A stretch of DNA of 64,000 nt, taken from positions 372,001 to 436,000 of the forward strand of contig NZ_BMGB01000001.1 in assembly GCF_014639655.1 (NCBI RefSeq), read 5' to 3'. Shown here piece after piece: positions 37,763 through 46,251 of the stretch (its first letter is position 1; each line of letters begins with the position of its first letter). The translations under genes were made by a program, and so were the position numbers. Source of the stretch: Conyzicola nivalis. Its GTDB lineage: Bacteria > Actinomycetota > Actinomycetes > Actinomycetales > Microbacteriaceae. The notes under the pieces were generated by a model. That model was not told where the DNA came from. It did not search any database and was given only the letters and a program-made list of their open reading frames with translations.

Positions 37763-38995
37763 ATGCCCTCTCCCACCCGCCTCCCACTCTGGGCGGGTCG
37801 GACCCTCGCTCTCGTCGGTATCCTCCTCGTCGCCCTCAGCCTGCGCTCCGCCGTCGCGGCGATCTCGCCGATCATCGACGAGATCGACGTCGACATCCCG
37901 CTCTCGAGCGTGGCCATCGGGCTCATCGGCATGCTGCCGCCGATCTTCTTCGCGGTATCCGGCTTCATCGGTCCGTTCGTCTCGCGTCGCCTCGGCCTCG
38001 AGGGCGCGATCGTGGTCGCGATCGGGCTCATGGTCGTCGGCCACATTCTGCGAGCCGCATCCGGTTCTTTCGCCGTCCTCCTGATCGGCAGTGCCGTCGC
38101 CCTGCTCGGCATCGGCGTCTGCAATGTGCTGCTGCCGCCCGTGGTCAAGCGTTACTTCCCCGACCGCATCGGCTTCATCACGTCGACCTACGCGACCCTG
38201 ATGGCGGTCAGCACCGCCCTGCCGTCGGTGCTCGCCGTCCCGGTGAGCGAGGCGCTCGGTTGGCGCTTCTCGCTCGGGATCTGGGCGGCGGTGGCCGGCA
38301 CCGCGATCGTGCCCTGGATCATGCTGCTCGTGCGTCATCGTCGCGACCGCGCGGCGGCCCTGCTCGACGAGACGACGGAACCCGAGATTCCGGATGCGGC
38401 CCTCGAGGGCCGGCTCTGGCGTTCGCCCGTCGCGGTGGCCATCGCGATCACGTTCTCCGTCTCGACGATCAGCGCCTACTCGGCCTTCGCCTGGCTGCCG
38501 CAGATCCTCGTCGACCTCGTGGGTGTCAGCCCGGCCGCGAGCGGCAACCTGCTCGCGCTCTACGCCATCGCGGGGCTGCCGGCCTCGATCGTCGCGCCCA
38601 TCCTGGTCAGCCGCCTGCGCAGCCCGGCGTGGCTCATCGTGCTCGGCGTGTTCTTCTTCGTCGCCGGCTACCTCGGCCTGCTGCTGGTGCCGGAGACCCT
38701 CACCGCGCTGTGGGTGGTGCTCGCCGGCGCGGGCCCCATCCTGTTCCCGATCTGCCTCGTGCTGATCAACAAGCGCACCCGCACGCACACGGGTGCGGTC
38801 GCGCTCAGCGGTTTCGCCCAGGGCATCGGCTACACGATCGGCGCCTTCGGCCCGCTGCTCGTCGGGGTGCTGCACGACGCGACCGGGGGCTGGACCGTGC
38901 CGCTGACGTTCCTTCTCGTGCTGTCGCTCGTCGGCATCTACGGCGCCGTCGTGCTGTCGCGGCCCGGCATGGTCGAGGACCAGCTGAAGCGCTGA
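37763..38995 (+). CDS. MFS transporter, CynX/NimT type
   Basis: 410 residues with twelve predicted helices and a central cytoplasmic loop around 190-215. Opening LALVGILLVALSLRSAVAAISPI and helix pattern match the CynX/NimT group, named for cyanate and 2-nitroimidazole transport. Real substrate cannot be inferred. Ends ten bases before the convergent glucokinase stop. Confidence 0.87.
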   Translation: MPSPTRLPLWAGRTLALVGILLVALSLRSAVAAISPIIDEIDVDIPLSSVAIGLIGMLPPIFFAVSGFIGPFVSRRLGLEGAIVVAIGLMVVGHILRAASGSFAVLLIGSAVALLGIGVCNVLLPPVVKRYFPDRIGFITSTYATLMAVSTALPSVLAVPVSEALGWRFSLGIWAAVAGTAIVPWIMLLVRHRRDRAAALLDETTEPEIPDAALEGRLWRSPVAVAIAITFSVSTISAYSAFAWLPQILVDLVGVSPAASGNLLALYAIAGLPASIVAPILVSRLRSPAWLIVLGVFFFVAGYLGLLLVPETLTALWVVLAGAGPILFPICLVLINKRTRTHTGAVALSGFAQGIGYTIGAFGPLLVGVLHDATGGWTVPLTFLLVLSLVGIYGAVVLSRPGMVEDQLKR

Positions 38996-39005
38996 GTGCG
39001 TCGCG

Positions 39006-39968
39006 TTACGCGATCATCTCCGCGCGGTGGATGAGCGCGGCCGATCCGATGAGGGGGCCGGCGTCGGAGAGTGCGGACGGAACGACCTTCACCTTGGTGA
39101 CGAAGCCGAAGGCCACACGCTTCGCGATGGCTGCGCGGATGAACCGGAAGAGGTCGGGCGTCACGCGCGAGAACCCGCCGCCGATCGCCACGATGTCGAG
39201 GTCGTCGAGGGCGGCCGCCGAGGCGATGGCCTGCCCGATGGCGCGGCCGGAGCGTTCGACGGCGGAGATGGCGATCGGGTCGCCGGCGGCGTAGGCGGCC
39301 GCGAGGTCTTCGCCCCTCGCGCCCGTCCAGCCCTGCCGGTTGGCCCAGGCCACCGTCTTCGGACCGGAGGCGATCGCCTCGACGCACCCGATGCCGCCGC
39401 AGAGGCACGGGTCGTCGAAACCGCCGACCTCGACGTGCCCGATGTGGCCCGCGTTGCCGGTGGGGCCGGCGATCGCGGAGCCCTCGAGGATGAGGCCGCC
39501 GCCGATGCCGGTGGAGACGATCATGCCCATCACGTTGTCGTAGCCGACGGCCGCGCCGACCCAGTGTTCGGCGAGGGTGATGCATTCGCCGTCCATGCGC
39601 ATGGTGACCGGCACGTCTGGCACGGAGTCGACCACGAGCTGGCGCAGCGGGAAGTCGCGCCATACGGCGAGGTTCAGGGGTGAGACGAGTCCTCGGGCCA
39701 CGGTGATCGGGCCGGCCGAGCCGACGCCGACGCCGAGAAGGTCGGTGCCGGCGGCGCGGGTCGCGAGGGCGTCGGTGAGCACGGAGCGCACGGCCGCGGC
39801 CAGTTCGTCGGAGGTGGAGCCCGCTCCGGTGGGGCGGCGGAAGCGGCTGCCGGGCACCACCTGGCCGTTCGAATCGACGAGGGCGGCCTCGGCCTTCGTT
39901 CCGCCGATGTCGATCGCGAGGGCGAGGTTTTTGGTGGTGGTTTCGCCGGTCGCGGTCGTCGTCGTCAT
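39006..39968 (-). CDS. ROK-family glucokinase
   Basis: 320 residues. ATG 39968 is chosen because a TAGAAT box ends seven bases upstream; the next upstream ATG (39977) overlaps that box. ATP-binding DIGGTKAEAALVD, ROK zinc site in DDPCLCGGIGCVEA, and the EHWVGAAVGYDNV region. ROK kinases phosphorylate glucose or other hexoses; actinobacterial GlcK also takes part in carbon-catabolite control (family knowledge). No sugar transporter adjoins, so specificity stays open. Confidence 0.9.
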   Translation of the reverse strand: MTTTTATGETTTKNLALAIDIGGTKAEAALVDSNGQVVPGSRFRRPTGAGSTSDELAAAVRSVLTDALATRAAGTDLLGVGVGSAGPITVARGLVSPLNLAVWRDFPLRQLVVDSVPDVPVTMRMDGECITLAEHWVGAAVGYDNVMGMIVSTGIGGGLILEGSAIAGPTGNAGHIGHVEVGGFDDPCLCGGIGCVEAIASGPKTVAWANRQGWTGARGEDLAAAYAAGDPIAISAVERSGRAIGQAIASAAALDDLDIVAIGGGFSRVTPDLFRFIRAAIAKRVAFGFVTKVKVVPSALSDAGPLIGSAALIHRAEMIA

Positions 39969-39975
39969 GATGCAC

Positions 39976-39981
39976 ATTCTA
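39976..39981 (-). promoter_or_regulatory. -10 box TAGAAT of the glucokinase gene
   Basis: Minus-strand TAGAAT, seven bases before ATG 39968. Confidence 0.55.
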
Positions 39982-40021
39982 TCGACGGGCGCGAGGGCGA
40001 AATTCTCAGGGAGAGCGCGCG

Positions 40022-40027
40022 TAGCGT
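40022..40027 (+). promoter_or_regulatory. -10 box TAGCGT of the SDR gene
   Basis: Six bases before ATG 40034; predicts a leaderless message. Confidence 0.5.
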
Positions 40028-40033
40028 GGCCGG

Positions 40034-41569
40034 ATGGCTAAGCGAGTGTTGGTGACCGGTGCAAGCGGCTACGTCGGCGGACGGCTGGTGCCGCGCCTGC
40101 TCGACGCGGGCTACGACGTGCGCGTGGCGGTGCGTAACCCGCAGAGGCTTCGCGATTATCCGTGGGCCGACCGGGTCGAGATCGTGAAGGCCGACCTCAC
40201 CGTGGCAGGCGAGGTGACGGCGGCCGTCGAGGGCGTCGACGTGCTCTACTACCTCGTGCACGCCATGGGGGCCGGCGGCGACTTCGAGAAGAGCGAGTCG
40301 CTCGCGGCGACCACCGTCGCGACCGCGGCGAAGAACGCCGGAGTGTCGCGGATCGTCTACCTCGGCGGCCTGCACCCCGACGGGCCGCTCAGCCCGCACC
40401 TGCGCTCCCGCGCGGAGGTGGGCCGCATCCTCCTCGACTCCGGCGTGCCCACCGCGGCGCTGCAGGCCGGCACGGTGATCGGCTCCGGTTCCGCGTCGTT
40501 CGAGATGATCCGCCACCTCACCGAGGTGCTGCCCTACATGCCCGCCCCGAAGTGGGTGCGCAACTTCATCCAGCCGATCGCCGTGCGCGACGTGCTGCAC
40601 TATCTCGTGGCCGCCGCCGAGCTGCCGCCCGAGGTCAACCGCACCTTCGACATCGGCGGTCCCGACGTTCTGCGCTACGGCCAGATGATGAACGGCTACG
40701 CCCTCGAGGCCGGCCTCAAGCAGCGCCCGATCGCGTCTCTGCCCGTCTTCACACCGTGGCTCGCCTCGCAGTGGGTCAATCTCGTCACCCCGATCCCGCG
40801 CGCCCTGGCCGTGCCGATCATCGCGTCGCTGCAGTACGACTGTGTCGTGCGTGAGAACGACATCGACGACTTCGTCCCGCTGCCGGAAGGCGGCCTCACC
40901 GGCTACCGCCGTTCGGTCAGCCTCGCGCTCGGCAAGGAGCGCGCGGGCGAGGTCGAGACGAGCTGGCAGGACTCGTCGGTGTACGGCGCCCCGAGCGACC
41001 CGCTGCCGAGCGACCCGCAGTGGTCGGGGCACACCGTGTTCACCGACCTGCGCGAGAAGCACACGCAGGCCAGCCCGGCCGAGCTGTGGCGCGTCGTCGA
41101 GGGAATCGGCGGCGAGAACGGCTGGTACTCGTTCCCGCTGGCCTGGGCGGCCCGCGGCTGGGCAGACAAGGTCGTCGGGGGAGTCGGCCTGCGGCGCGGC
41201 CGCCGCAACGCCACCCGGCTCGGAATCGGCGAGGCGCTCGACTGGTGGCGCGTGGAAGAGCTCGACCGGGGCCGCTTCCTGCGCCTGCGCGCCGAGATGC
41301 GCGTGCCGGGACCGGCGTGGCTCGAGCTCACCGTGACCCCCGACCATGAGGCAGCGGATCCGGATGCCCCGGGTGCCGTCTACCGGCAGCGGGCGGTCTT
41401 CTTCCCCCGCGGTCTCGGTGGCCGCCTCTACTGGATGGCGATACTGCCGTTCCACGGCGTGATCTTCGCGGGCATGGCCAGACGCATCACCCTCACCGCC
41501 GAGAAGAACACCGCCGCCCGTGCGGCCGCGCCGACCGACGGTCAGAGCGCACCGAGCAACCGCTCGTAG
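40034..41569 (+). CDS. SDR (atypical, NAD(P)-binding) protein fused to DUF2867
   Basis: 511 residues in two domains. Residues 1-~290: extended/atypical SDR with VLVTGASGYVGGRLVPRLL and YYLVHAMGAGGDFE; the usual YxxxK catalytic pair is not evident, as in NmrA-like members. Residues ~340-500: DUF2867, a START-like fold (SPAELWRVVEGIGGENGWY, RFLRLRAEMRVPGPAWLEL). The fusion is widespread; ligand unknown. Its last 28 bases overlap the convergent M20 peptidase gene. Confidence 0.88.
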   Translation: MAKRVLVTGASGYVGGRLVPRLLDAGYDVRVAVRNPQRLRDYPWADRVEIVKADLTVAGEVTAAVEGVDVLYYLVHAMGAGGDFEKSESLAATTVATAAKNAGVSRIVYLGGLHPDGPLSPHLRSRAEVGRILLDSGVPTAALQAGTVIGSGSASFEMIRHLTEVLPYMPAPKWVRNFIQPIAVRDVLHYLVAAAELPPEVNRTFDIGGPDVLRYGQMMNGYALEAGLKQRPIASLPVFTPWLASQWVNLVTPIPRALAVPIIASLQYDCVVRENDIDDFVPLPEGGLTGYRRSVSLALGKERAGEVETSWQDSSVYGAPSDPLPSDPQWSGHTVFTDLREKHTQASPAELWRVVEGIGGENGWYSFPLAWAARGWADKVVGGVGLRRGRRNATRLGIGEALDWWRVEELDRGRFLRLRAEMRVPGPAWLELTVTPDHEAADPDAPGAVYRQRAVFFPRGLGGRLYWMAILPFHGVIFAGMARRITLTAEKNTAARAAAPTDGQSAPSNRS

Positions 41570-42900
41570 AAGCGCACGCCGCGCAGCCAGGTGTCGACGT
41601 CGATGCGCTCGTTCACGGCGTGCAGCGTGCCGCGCTGTTCCGCCGTCATCTCGAACGGGCTGAACCGGTAGACGTGACGGCTGATGCGCGTGAAGTGCCT
41701 GCTGTCGCTCGCGCCGAGCTGGATGTATGGGGTCACCACCACGCCCTCGAAACTCTGCTCGATCGTGCGCGCCAGCAGGTTCCAGGCCGGTCCCGTCGTC
41801 GGCGAGACCGGCGACGGTTCGCTCGGATGCTCGACCTCGATCTGCACCGCGTCGTCGCCGATCGCCGAGCGCACGTGCGCGACAGCGTCGGCCACCGACG
41901 AGCCGACGGCGACACGGACGTTGACGGTCGCCGTCGCGCGCTCGGCGAGCGCGTTGGCGGCCTGGCTGCCGCCCAGTTGCGTGACCGCCTGCGTGGTGCG
42001 CACCATCGCGTTCGTCTCGTCGCCGAGCCGCGCGAACAGACGCAGCAGCAGCGGCCGGGTGAGCCAGAGGTTGCCGAACACCCACTTCAGCGGTCCGGTC
42101 GCGTGCGCGCCGAGCGTCGAGATCATCTCGAGGTTGGTGGGGGAGAACCGCGCGGGAAACGGCTTCGCATCCAGCCGCACGATCGCGCGGGCCAGCCGCC
42201 CGGTCGCGGTGAGCCGCGGGGGAGTCGAGGCGTGGCCGCCCTGCTGCCGCACGGTCAGGGTGAGCGAGGTGATGCCCTTCTCGCTCACTCCGACCACCGC
42301 GCTCGGTTTTGCGACCCCGGGGAAGATGCCCTCGACCACGGCGCCGCCCTCGTCGAGCACGAGCGCGGGCCGGATGCCGCGTCGTTCGAGCTCGTCGACG
42401 ATCGCGGCGGCCCCGGCGCCCGTCGTCTCCTCATTGTGGCCGAAGCTCAGGTACACGTCGTGCCGGGGGCGGAAACCCTCGAGCACGCGCGCCTCCACCG
42501 CCTCGAGGATGCTGACGAGGGCACCCTTGTCGTCGAGGGTTCCCCTGCCCCAGAGGAGGTCGCCGCCGTGCGCGCCCCCGCCCGTCACGATCTCCGCCGC
42601 GAACGGCGGCAGTGTCCACCCCTCCTCGGCGGCGGGCACCACGTCGTAGTGGGCCATCAGCACGGTCGGGTCGCCGTCGGGTTCGCTCCCGGCCCAGCGG
42701 TACAGCATCGAGTGGCCGTCGACGAATTCGCGTTCGAGCGCGCCGTGCAGTGCCGGATACAGCTCGGGGAGCGTGTTCACGAAGAGGTCGAACTGGGCCA
42801 GGTCGGTCTGCGAACCGTCGAGCCTCGACACCGTAGGGATGCGCACGAGGGCGCGGAATCTCGCTAGGGAACGCTCGTCCGCGGCGCTTCGCGTGGTCAT
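41542..42900 (-). CDS. M20-family metallopeptidase
   Basis: 452 residues from ATG 42900, six bases after a TAGAGT box. Zinc and catalytic motifs: LMAHYDVVP, WGRGTLDDKGAL (bridging Asp), GHNEETTG (general-base and ligand Glu pair), and the late His in GASDSRHF. The long variant with a dimerisation domain (about 215-370) fits carboxypeptidase PM20D1-like or acetylornithine-deacetylase-like members. Likely cytoplasmic amidohydrolase on N-acyl amino acids or peptides. Confidence 0.9.
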   Translation of the reverse strand: MTTRSAADERSLARFRALVRIPTVSRLDGSQTDLAQFDLFVNTLPELYPALHGALEREFVDGHSMLYRWAGSEPDGDPTVLMAHYDVVPAAEEGWTLPPFAAEIVTGGGAHGGDLLWGRGTLDDKGALVSILEAVEARVLEGFRPRHDVYLSFGHNEETTGAGAAAIVDELERRGIRPALVLDEGGAVVEGIFPGVAKPSAVVGVSEKGITSLTLTVRQQGGHASTPPRLTATGRLARAIVRLDAKPFPARFSPTNLEMISTLGAHATGPLKWVFGNLWLTRPLLLRLFARLGDETNAMVRTTQAVTQLGGSQAANALAERATATVNVRVAVGSSVADAVAHVRSAIGDDAVQIEVEHPSEPSPVSPTTGPAWNLLARTIEQSFEGVVVTPYIQLGASDSRHFTRISRHVYRFSPFEMTAEQRGTLHAVNERIDVDTWLRGVRFYERLLGAL

Positions 42901-42906
42901 CCTCCG

Positions 42907-42912
42907 ACTCTA
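42907..42912 (-). promoter_or_regulatory. -10 box TAGAGT of the M20 peptidase gene
   Basis: Minus-strand TAGAGT, six bases before ATG 42900. The gap (CGGAGG) looks like a ribosome site but touches the start codon, so leaderless initiation is more likely. Confidence 0.5.
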
Positions 42913-42960
42913 GGGCTCACCCCCGCCGCCACCCCACTCCGGATCGCCAGCGTGCTCGAC

Positions 42961-42966
42961 TACAGT
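42961..42966 (+). promoter_or_regulatory. -10 box TACAGT of the Stealth gene
   Basis: Six bases before GTG 42973; it decides that start over the upstream GTG 42952. Confidence 0.55.
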
Positions 42967-42972
42967 TGTCCA

Positions 42973-44568
42973 GTGAGCAAAAACCTTGAGGCCGCCAAGA
43001 GCGGCCGCGCAGACGTCACGGCGGTTCCTTCGTCGTGGCCTCGCACGCTGTCGCGCGGCGACGTCGTTCTGCACAAGGGCCAGCTCTCGCTGATCAACGA
43101 CCAGCTCACGCCGCACGAGTCGATGATCGCCGACCTGCTGTTCGTCAAGCGTGTTCTGGATGACGCGGGGCTCGAGTACCTGCTCGTGCGCGGCAACGAC
43201 GAGCGCCCGGTGATCGCCGTCGACTGGAAACAGCGTTCCGTCCTGCAGGACGCGCTCGCCGTCGCCATGGCGACCGAACCCTTCTACGCCAAGACCGTCG
43301 ACCCGAACGCCGGCCCCGCCCTCTTCATCGCCGACGGACGGCTGTCCACCGACGACAAGGCGCGGGTGTTCCGCCTGTTCCGCCCGAGGGTCGAGCCGCT
43401 CGGCCGGCTGCGCTACGGCGCCTCCACGGGCATCCAGCTCGAACTCTGGTCGTTCACCGAAACCGAGATCATCGCGCCGGTCGAGAACTCGCTCACCCGC
43501 ACCGTGATCCCGCGCTCCGAACTCGTCGAGTCGACGGTGGAGCGCTACGGTACCGTCTGGCGCACCGCCGAGCCGATGTTCAACCGGCTCGCCTCCGACA
43601 TCACCTTCGACATCGACATCGTCTTCTCCTGGGTCGACGGCACCGACCTCGAGTTCCAGCGTGCCAGGGCCAGGCGCATGCAGAGTTACGTCGTTGGCGA
43701 GGGCGACGACCACGAGGCCCGTTTCCGCCAGATCGACGAGCTGCGCTACGCACTGCGCTCCGTCTACGTCTTCGCGCCGTGGATCCGCCGCATCTTCATC
43801 GCCACCGACTCGCCGACCCCGCACTGGCTCGCCGACCATCCCAAGGTCACCGTCGTGCGCAGCGAGGAGTTCTTCTCCGACCCCTCGGTGCTGCCGACCC
43901 ACAACTCGCAGGCCGTCGAGAGCCAGCTGCACCACATTCCCGGGCTGGCCGAGCACTTCCTCTACTCCAACGACGACATGTTCTTCGGCCGTCCGGTAAC
44001 CCCCGACATGTTCTTCTCCCCTGGCGGCATCACCCGTTTCATCGAGGCGGAGACCCGCATCGGCCTCGGAACGAGCGCGCCCGAGCGAAGCGGCTTCGAG
44101 AACGCCGCGCGCGTCAACCGCAACGTGCTGTTCGAGCGGTTCGGTGTCACGATCACGCGCCACCTCGAGCACTCCGCCGCACCGCTGCGCAAGAGCGTGC
44201 TCGCCGAACTCGAGCGCGAGTTCCCCGAGGAGTTCAAGCGCACCGCGGCCAACGCGTTCCGCAACCGCGCCGACATCTCGGTGACGAACTCGCTCTACCA
44301 CTACTACGCGCTCGTCACCGGTCGGGCGGTCGCGCAGACCGACGCCAGGGTCAGGTACGTCGACACCACGACGCGCGCCGGGCTGAAGATGATGGAGAGC
44401 CTCATCAAGAAGCGCTCGTTCGACATGTTCTGCCTCAACGACGGAAGCTTCCCCGAGGTCGACGGCGAAGTGCGCAGCGACGCCGTCAAGGCGTTCCTCA
44501 ACCGCTACTTCCCGATCGTGGCCCCGTGGGAGAAGAAGGCGTCCGAGATCGACAGCCAGGCGGGCTGA
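42973..44568 (+). CDS. Stealth-family sugar phosphotransferase
   Basis: 531 residues from leaderless GTG 42973. All four Stealth regions are visible: CR1 IDIVFSWVDGTD (about 219), CR2 RQIDELRYALRSVYVFAPW and FIATDSPTPHWL, CR3 VESQLHHIPGLAEHFLYSNDDMFF, CR4 near the C-terminus (FDMFCLNDGSFPEVDGEVR). Family members transfer hexose-1-phosphates to build phosphodiester-linked capsular or wall polymers. The first ~190 residues are an extra N-terminal domain. No other polysaccharide gene is nearby, so it stands alone. Its stop is the first of a 17-nt triplicated cassette. Confidence 0.92.
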   Translation: MSKNLEAAKSGRADVTAVPSSWPRTLSRGDVVLHKGQLSLINDQLTPHESMIADLLFVKRVLDDAGLEYLLVRGNDERPVIAVDWKQRSVLQDALAVAMATEPFYAKTVDPNAGPALFIADGRLSTDDKARVFRLFRPRVEPLGRLRYGASTGIQLELWSFTETEIIAPVENSLTRTVIPRSELVESTVERYGTVWRTAEPMFNRLASDITFDIDIVFSWVDGTDLEFQRARARRMQSYVVGEGDDHEARFRQIDELRYALRSVYVFAPWIRRIFIATDSPTPHWLADHPKVTVVRSEEFFSDPSVLPTHNSQAVESQLHHIPGLAEHFLYSNDDMFFGRPVTPDMFFSPGGITRFIEAETRIGLGTSAPERSGFENAARVNRNVLFERFGVTITRHLEHSAAPLRKSVLAELEREFPEEFKRTAANAFRNRADISVTNSLYHYYALVTGRAVAQTDARVRYVDTTTRAGLKMMESLIKKRSFDMFCLNDGSFPEVDGEVRSDAVKAFLNRYFPIVAPWEKKASEIDSQAG

Positions 44569-44610
44569 CCCTCTAGGCGGGCTGACCCGCTAGTCGGGCT
44601 GACCCGCTAC
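44560..44610. repeat. Tandem stop-codon cassette, 17 nt x 3, shared by convergent genes
   Basis: GCGGGCTGACCCTCTAG (44560), GCGGGCTGACCCGCTAG (44577), TCGGGCTGACCCGCTAC (44594). Plus strand TGA at 44566, 44583, 44600: all three frames. Minus strand TAG (CTA) at 44607, 44590, 44573: all three frames. The Stealth gene uses 44566 and the phosphodiesterase uses 44607, each the first met by its ribosomes. Confidence 0.9.
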
Positions 44611-45590
44611 TTGATCAGCGCGGCCTTTTCGAGCCGCACGGCGCTGATGATGTCGGCCGGCACGGTGAGAACGGTCTCCTCGTCCACACCGCTCGAGGCG
44701 GCGGGCGCGATGCGCACGCCCTCGCGGCGCAGGATCGCGGCCGTCTCCTCCGCGGTCACGTAGCTCACGGGCGCGTACGACCCGATCGGTACGACCGAGT
44801 GCAGCACGGTGTCCTGGAACACGTGGATCAGGTTGAACGCCTGCGCTCCGTTGCGGGCGCGCGTGCCGCCGACGGGCACGTTCAGGTCCTGCGTGTAGCA
44901 GGTGGCCGAGGCGACCGAGACGGGGATCCCGGCGAACGAGGCCGTCGACGAGTAGTGCAGGTGGCCGGCGATGATGCTGCGCACGTCCGAGCCGCGCAGC
45001 ACCTCGGCGAGCCCGGGCTGGTCGCGCAGTTCCACGAGAACGGCGAGGTCGAGCACGCTCGGGATCGGCGGGTGGTGCAGGGCGAGGATCGTGCCGTCGC
45101 GGGAGGGTACGCTGAGTTCCTCGGCGAGCCAGTCGAGCTGGGCGCCGGTGATCTCGCCGTAGTGATGGCCGGGCACGGTGGAGTCGAGCGAGATGATGCG
45201 CAGGCCGTTTACGTCGTAGACGCGGTCGACCGGTGCCGACTTCTGCTCGATCCCGAGGTGGCCCTGGTCGAGCAGCCCGTCGCGGAAGGCCCCGCGGTCG
45301 TCGTGGTTGCCCATCACCCACACCACCTGGGCGCCGAGCCGTCCGGCCGCCGGTTCGACGATCGCGCGCAGCTGCTCGTACGCGGCCGGTTCGCCCTTGT
45401 CGGCGAGGTCGCCCGTGATGACGATGGCTTCGGGTCGACCCCCTGACGCCTCTACCTCGTCGAAGAGCTGCGCCAGATTGCGCTCACTCTCGACGGATCC
45501 GTAGAGCTGCCCTTCGCCCACGAAGTGCGTGTCGCTGAGGTGGAGAATGAAGTGGTCCGGCCGAGGATACTCTGCCGTTCGGAGGCTCAT
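44607..45590 (-). CDS. Calcineurin-like phosphodiesterase (CpdA/Icc type)
   Basis: 327 residues from ATG 45590 (GGTGGA nine bases upstream); ATG 45599 is a possible alternative. Dimetal motifs in order: [48 protein letters not shown]. Class III 3',5'-cyclic nucleotide phosphodiesterase family; cAMP is the usual substrate, but many actinobacterial members hydrolyse 2',3'-cNMPs or phospholipids (family knowledge). A ~60-residue C-terminal extension ([13 protein letters not shown]) contacts the active site in relatives. Confidence 0.9.
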   Translation of the reverse strand: MSLRTAEYPRPDHFILHLSDTHFVGEGQLYGSVESERNLAQLFDEVEASGGRPEAIVITGDLADKGEPAAYEQLRAIVEPAAGRLGAQVVWVMGNHDDRGAFRDGLLDQGHLGIEQKSAPVDRVYDVNGLRIISLDSTVPGHHYGEITGAQLDWLAEELSVPSRDGTILALHHPPIPSVLDLAVLVELRDQPGLAEVLRGSDVRSIIAGHLHYSSTASFAGIPVSVASATCYTQDLNVPVGGTRARNGAQAFNLIHVFQDTVLHSVVPIGSYAPVSYVTAEETAAILRREGVRIAPAASSGVDEETVLTVPADIISAVRLEKAALIK

Positions 45591-45674
45591 GCGTTCCATT
45601 CCACCAGACAAATGCTGGACAGCAGGTGAACTGCGGCTTGCGAGTCGCGTAATTACGGCCGAGATCGCGGCGGC

Positions 45675-45680
45675 TAAGCT
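45675..45680 (+). promoter_or_regulatory. -10 box TAAGCT of the small membrane protein gene
   Basis: Eight bases before ATG 45689; near-leaderless. Confidence 0.4.
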
Positions 45681-45688
45681 TGAGCGAA

Positions 45689-46039
45689 ATGAGCGCCTCG
45701 TACCCCACTCCCCAGTTCCGTCGCACGGCGCTCGCACCCGGCATCCTCGGCGCCCTCGTGCTGCTGGCCGGCATCGCGCTCATCGGCTCCGACGCGTTCA
45801 CCATCATTCGTTTCGCGGTCTGCGCCCTGGCCCTGATCGTGAGCGTCTTCGCCTGGCAGGCCAGGATGTGGTGGTGGATCATCGGGCTCGGGCCGATCGC
45901 GCTGCTCTGGAACCCGGTCTTCCCGGTCGAACTCGACGACAACACCTGGCTCACCGTGGAATACGTCGCCGCCCTCGTCTTCATCGCCGCGGGCATCCTG
46001 ATCAAGATCCGCAACCCCGAAGACCGCAATCGGCGCTGA
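45689..46039 (+). CDS. Small membrane protein, DUF6804-like
   Basis: 116 residues with four helices ([71 protein letters not shown]). The [19 protein letters not shown] stretch recalls the DUF6804 family (recalled, not verified). ATG 45689 is preferred over TTG 45680, which lies in the -10 box. Function unknown. Confidence 0.7.
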   Translation: MSASYPTPQFRRTALAPGILGALVLLAGIALIGSDAFTIIRFAVCALALIVSVFAWQARMWWWIIGLGPIALLWNPVFPVELDDNTWLTVEYVAALVFIAAGILIKIRNPEDRNRR

Positions 46040-46065
46040 TTACCGGCACTCCCGCGCGGATCGTC

Positions 46066-46251
46066 TAGAATAGCTGCAACGCACCTCGAACCCACCGGTC
46101 GCATCGCGACCGGGTCTGGATCACTCGAACGGGCGCCGTCACCCGTCGGTCATCCGGGGTGACTGCCTTTGCACCACGTCCAGAGCAGCGACCTTTCCCA
46201 GCACTACCGGCGGTAGCCCGTGGTGCCTGGAGAAACAGCACGAGGAGAACA
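46066..46251 (+). promoter_or_regulatory. Promoter and structured 5' leader of the SNF2 helicase gene
   Basis: TAGAAT (46066-46071) predicts transcription from about 46078, leaving a ~174-base leader. Three successive hairpins: CCGGTCGC (46095-46102) with GCGACCGG (46106-46113); GTCACCC (46138-46144) with GGGTGAC (46157-46163); GCACCACG (46171-46178) with CGTGGTGC (46219-46226), the last enclosing CTACC/GGTAG (46204-46208, 46212-46216). CGAGGAG precedes ATG 46252. Confidence 0.5.

Noticed and set aside
37708-38148. 147-codon extension of the minus-strand hypothetical
   Set aside because: It runs antisense through the MFS gene and its promoter; ATG 37707 follows a -10 box.
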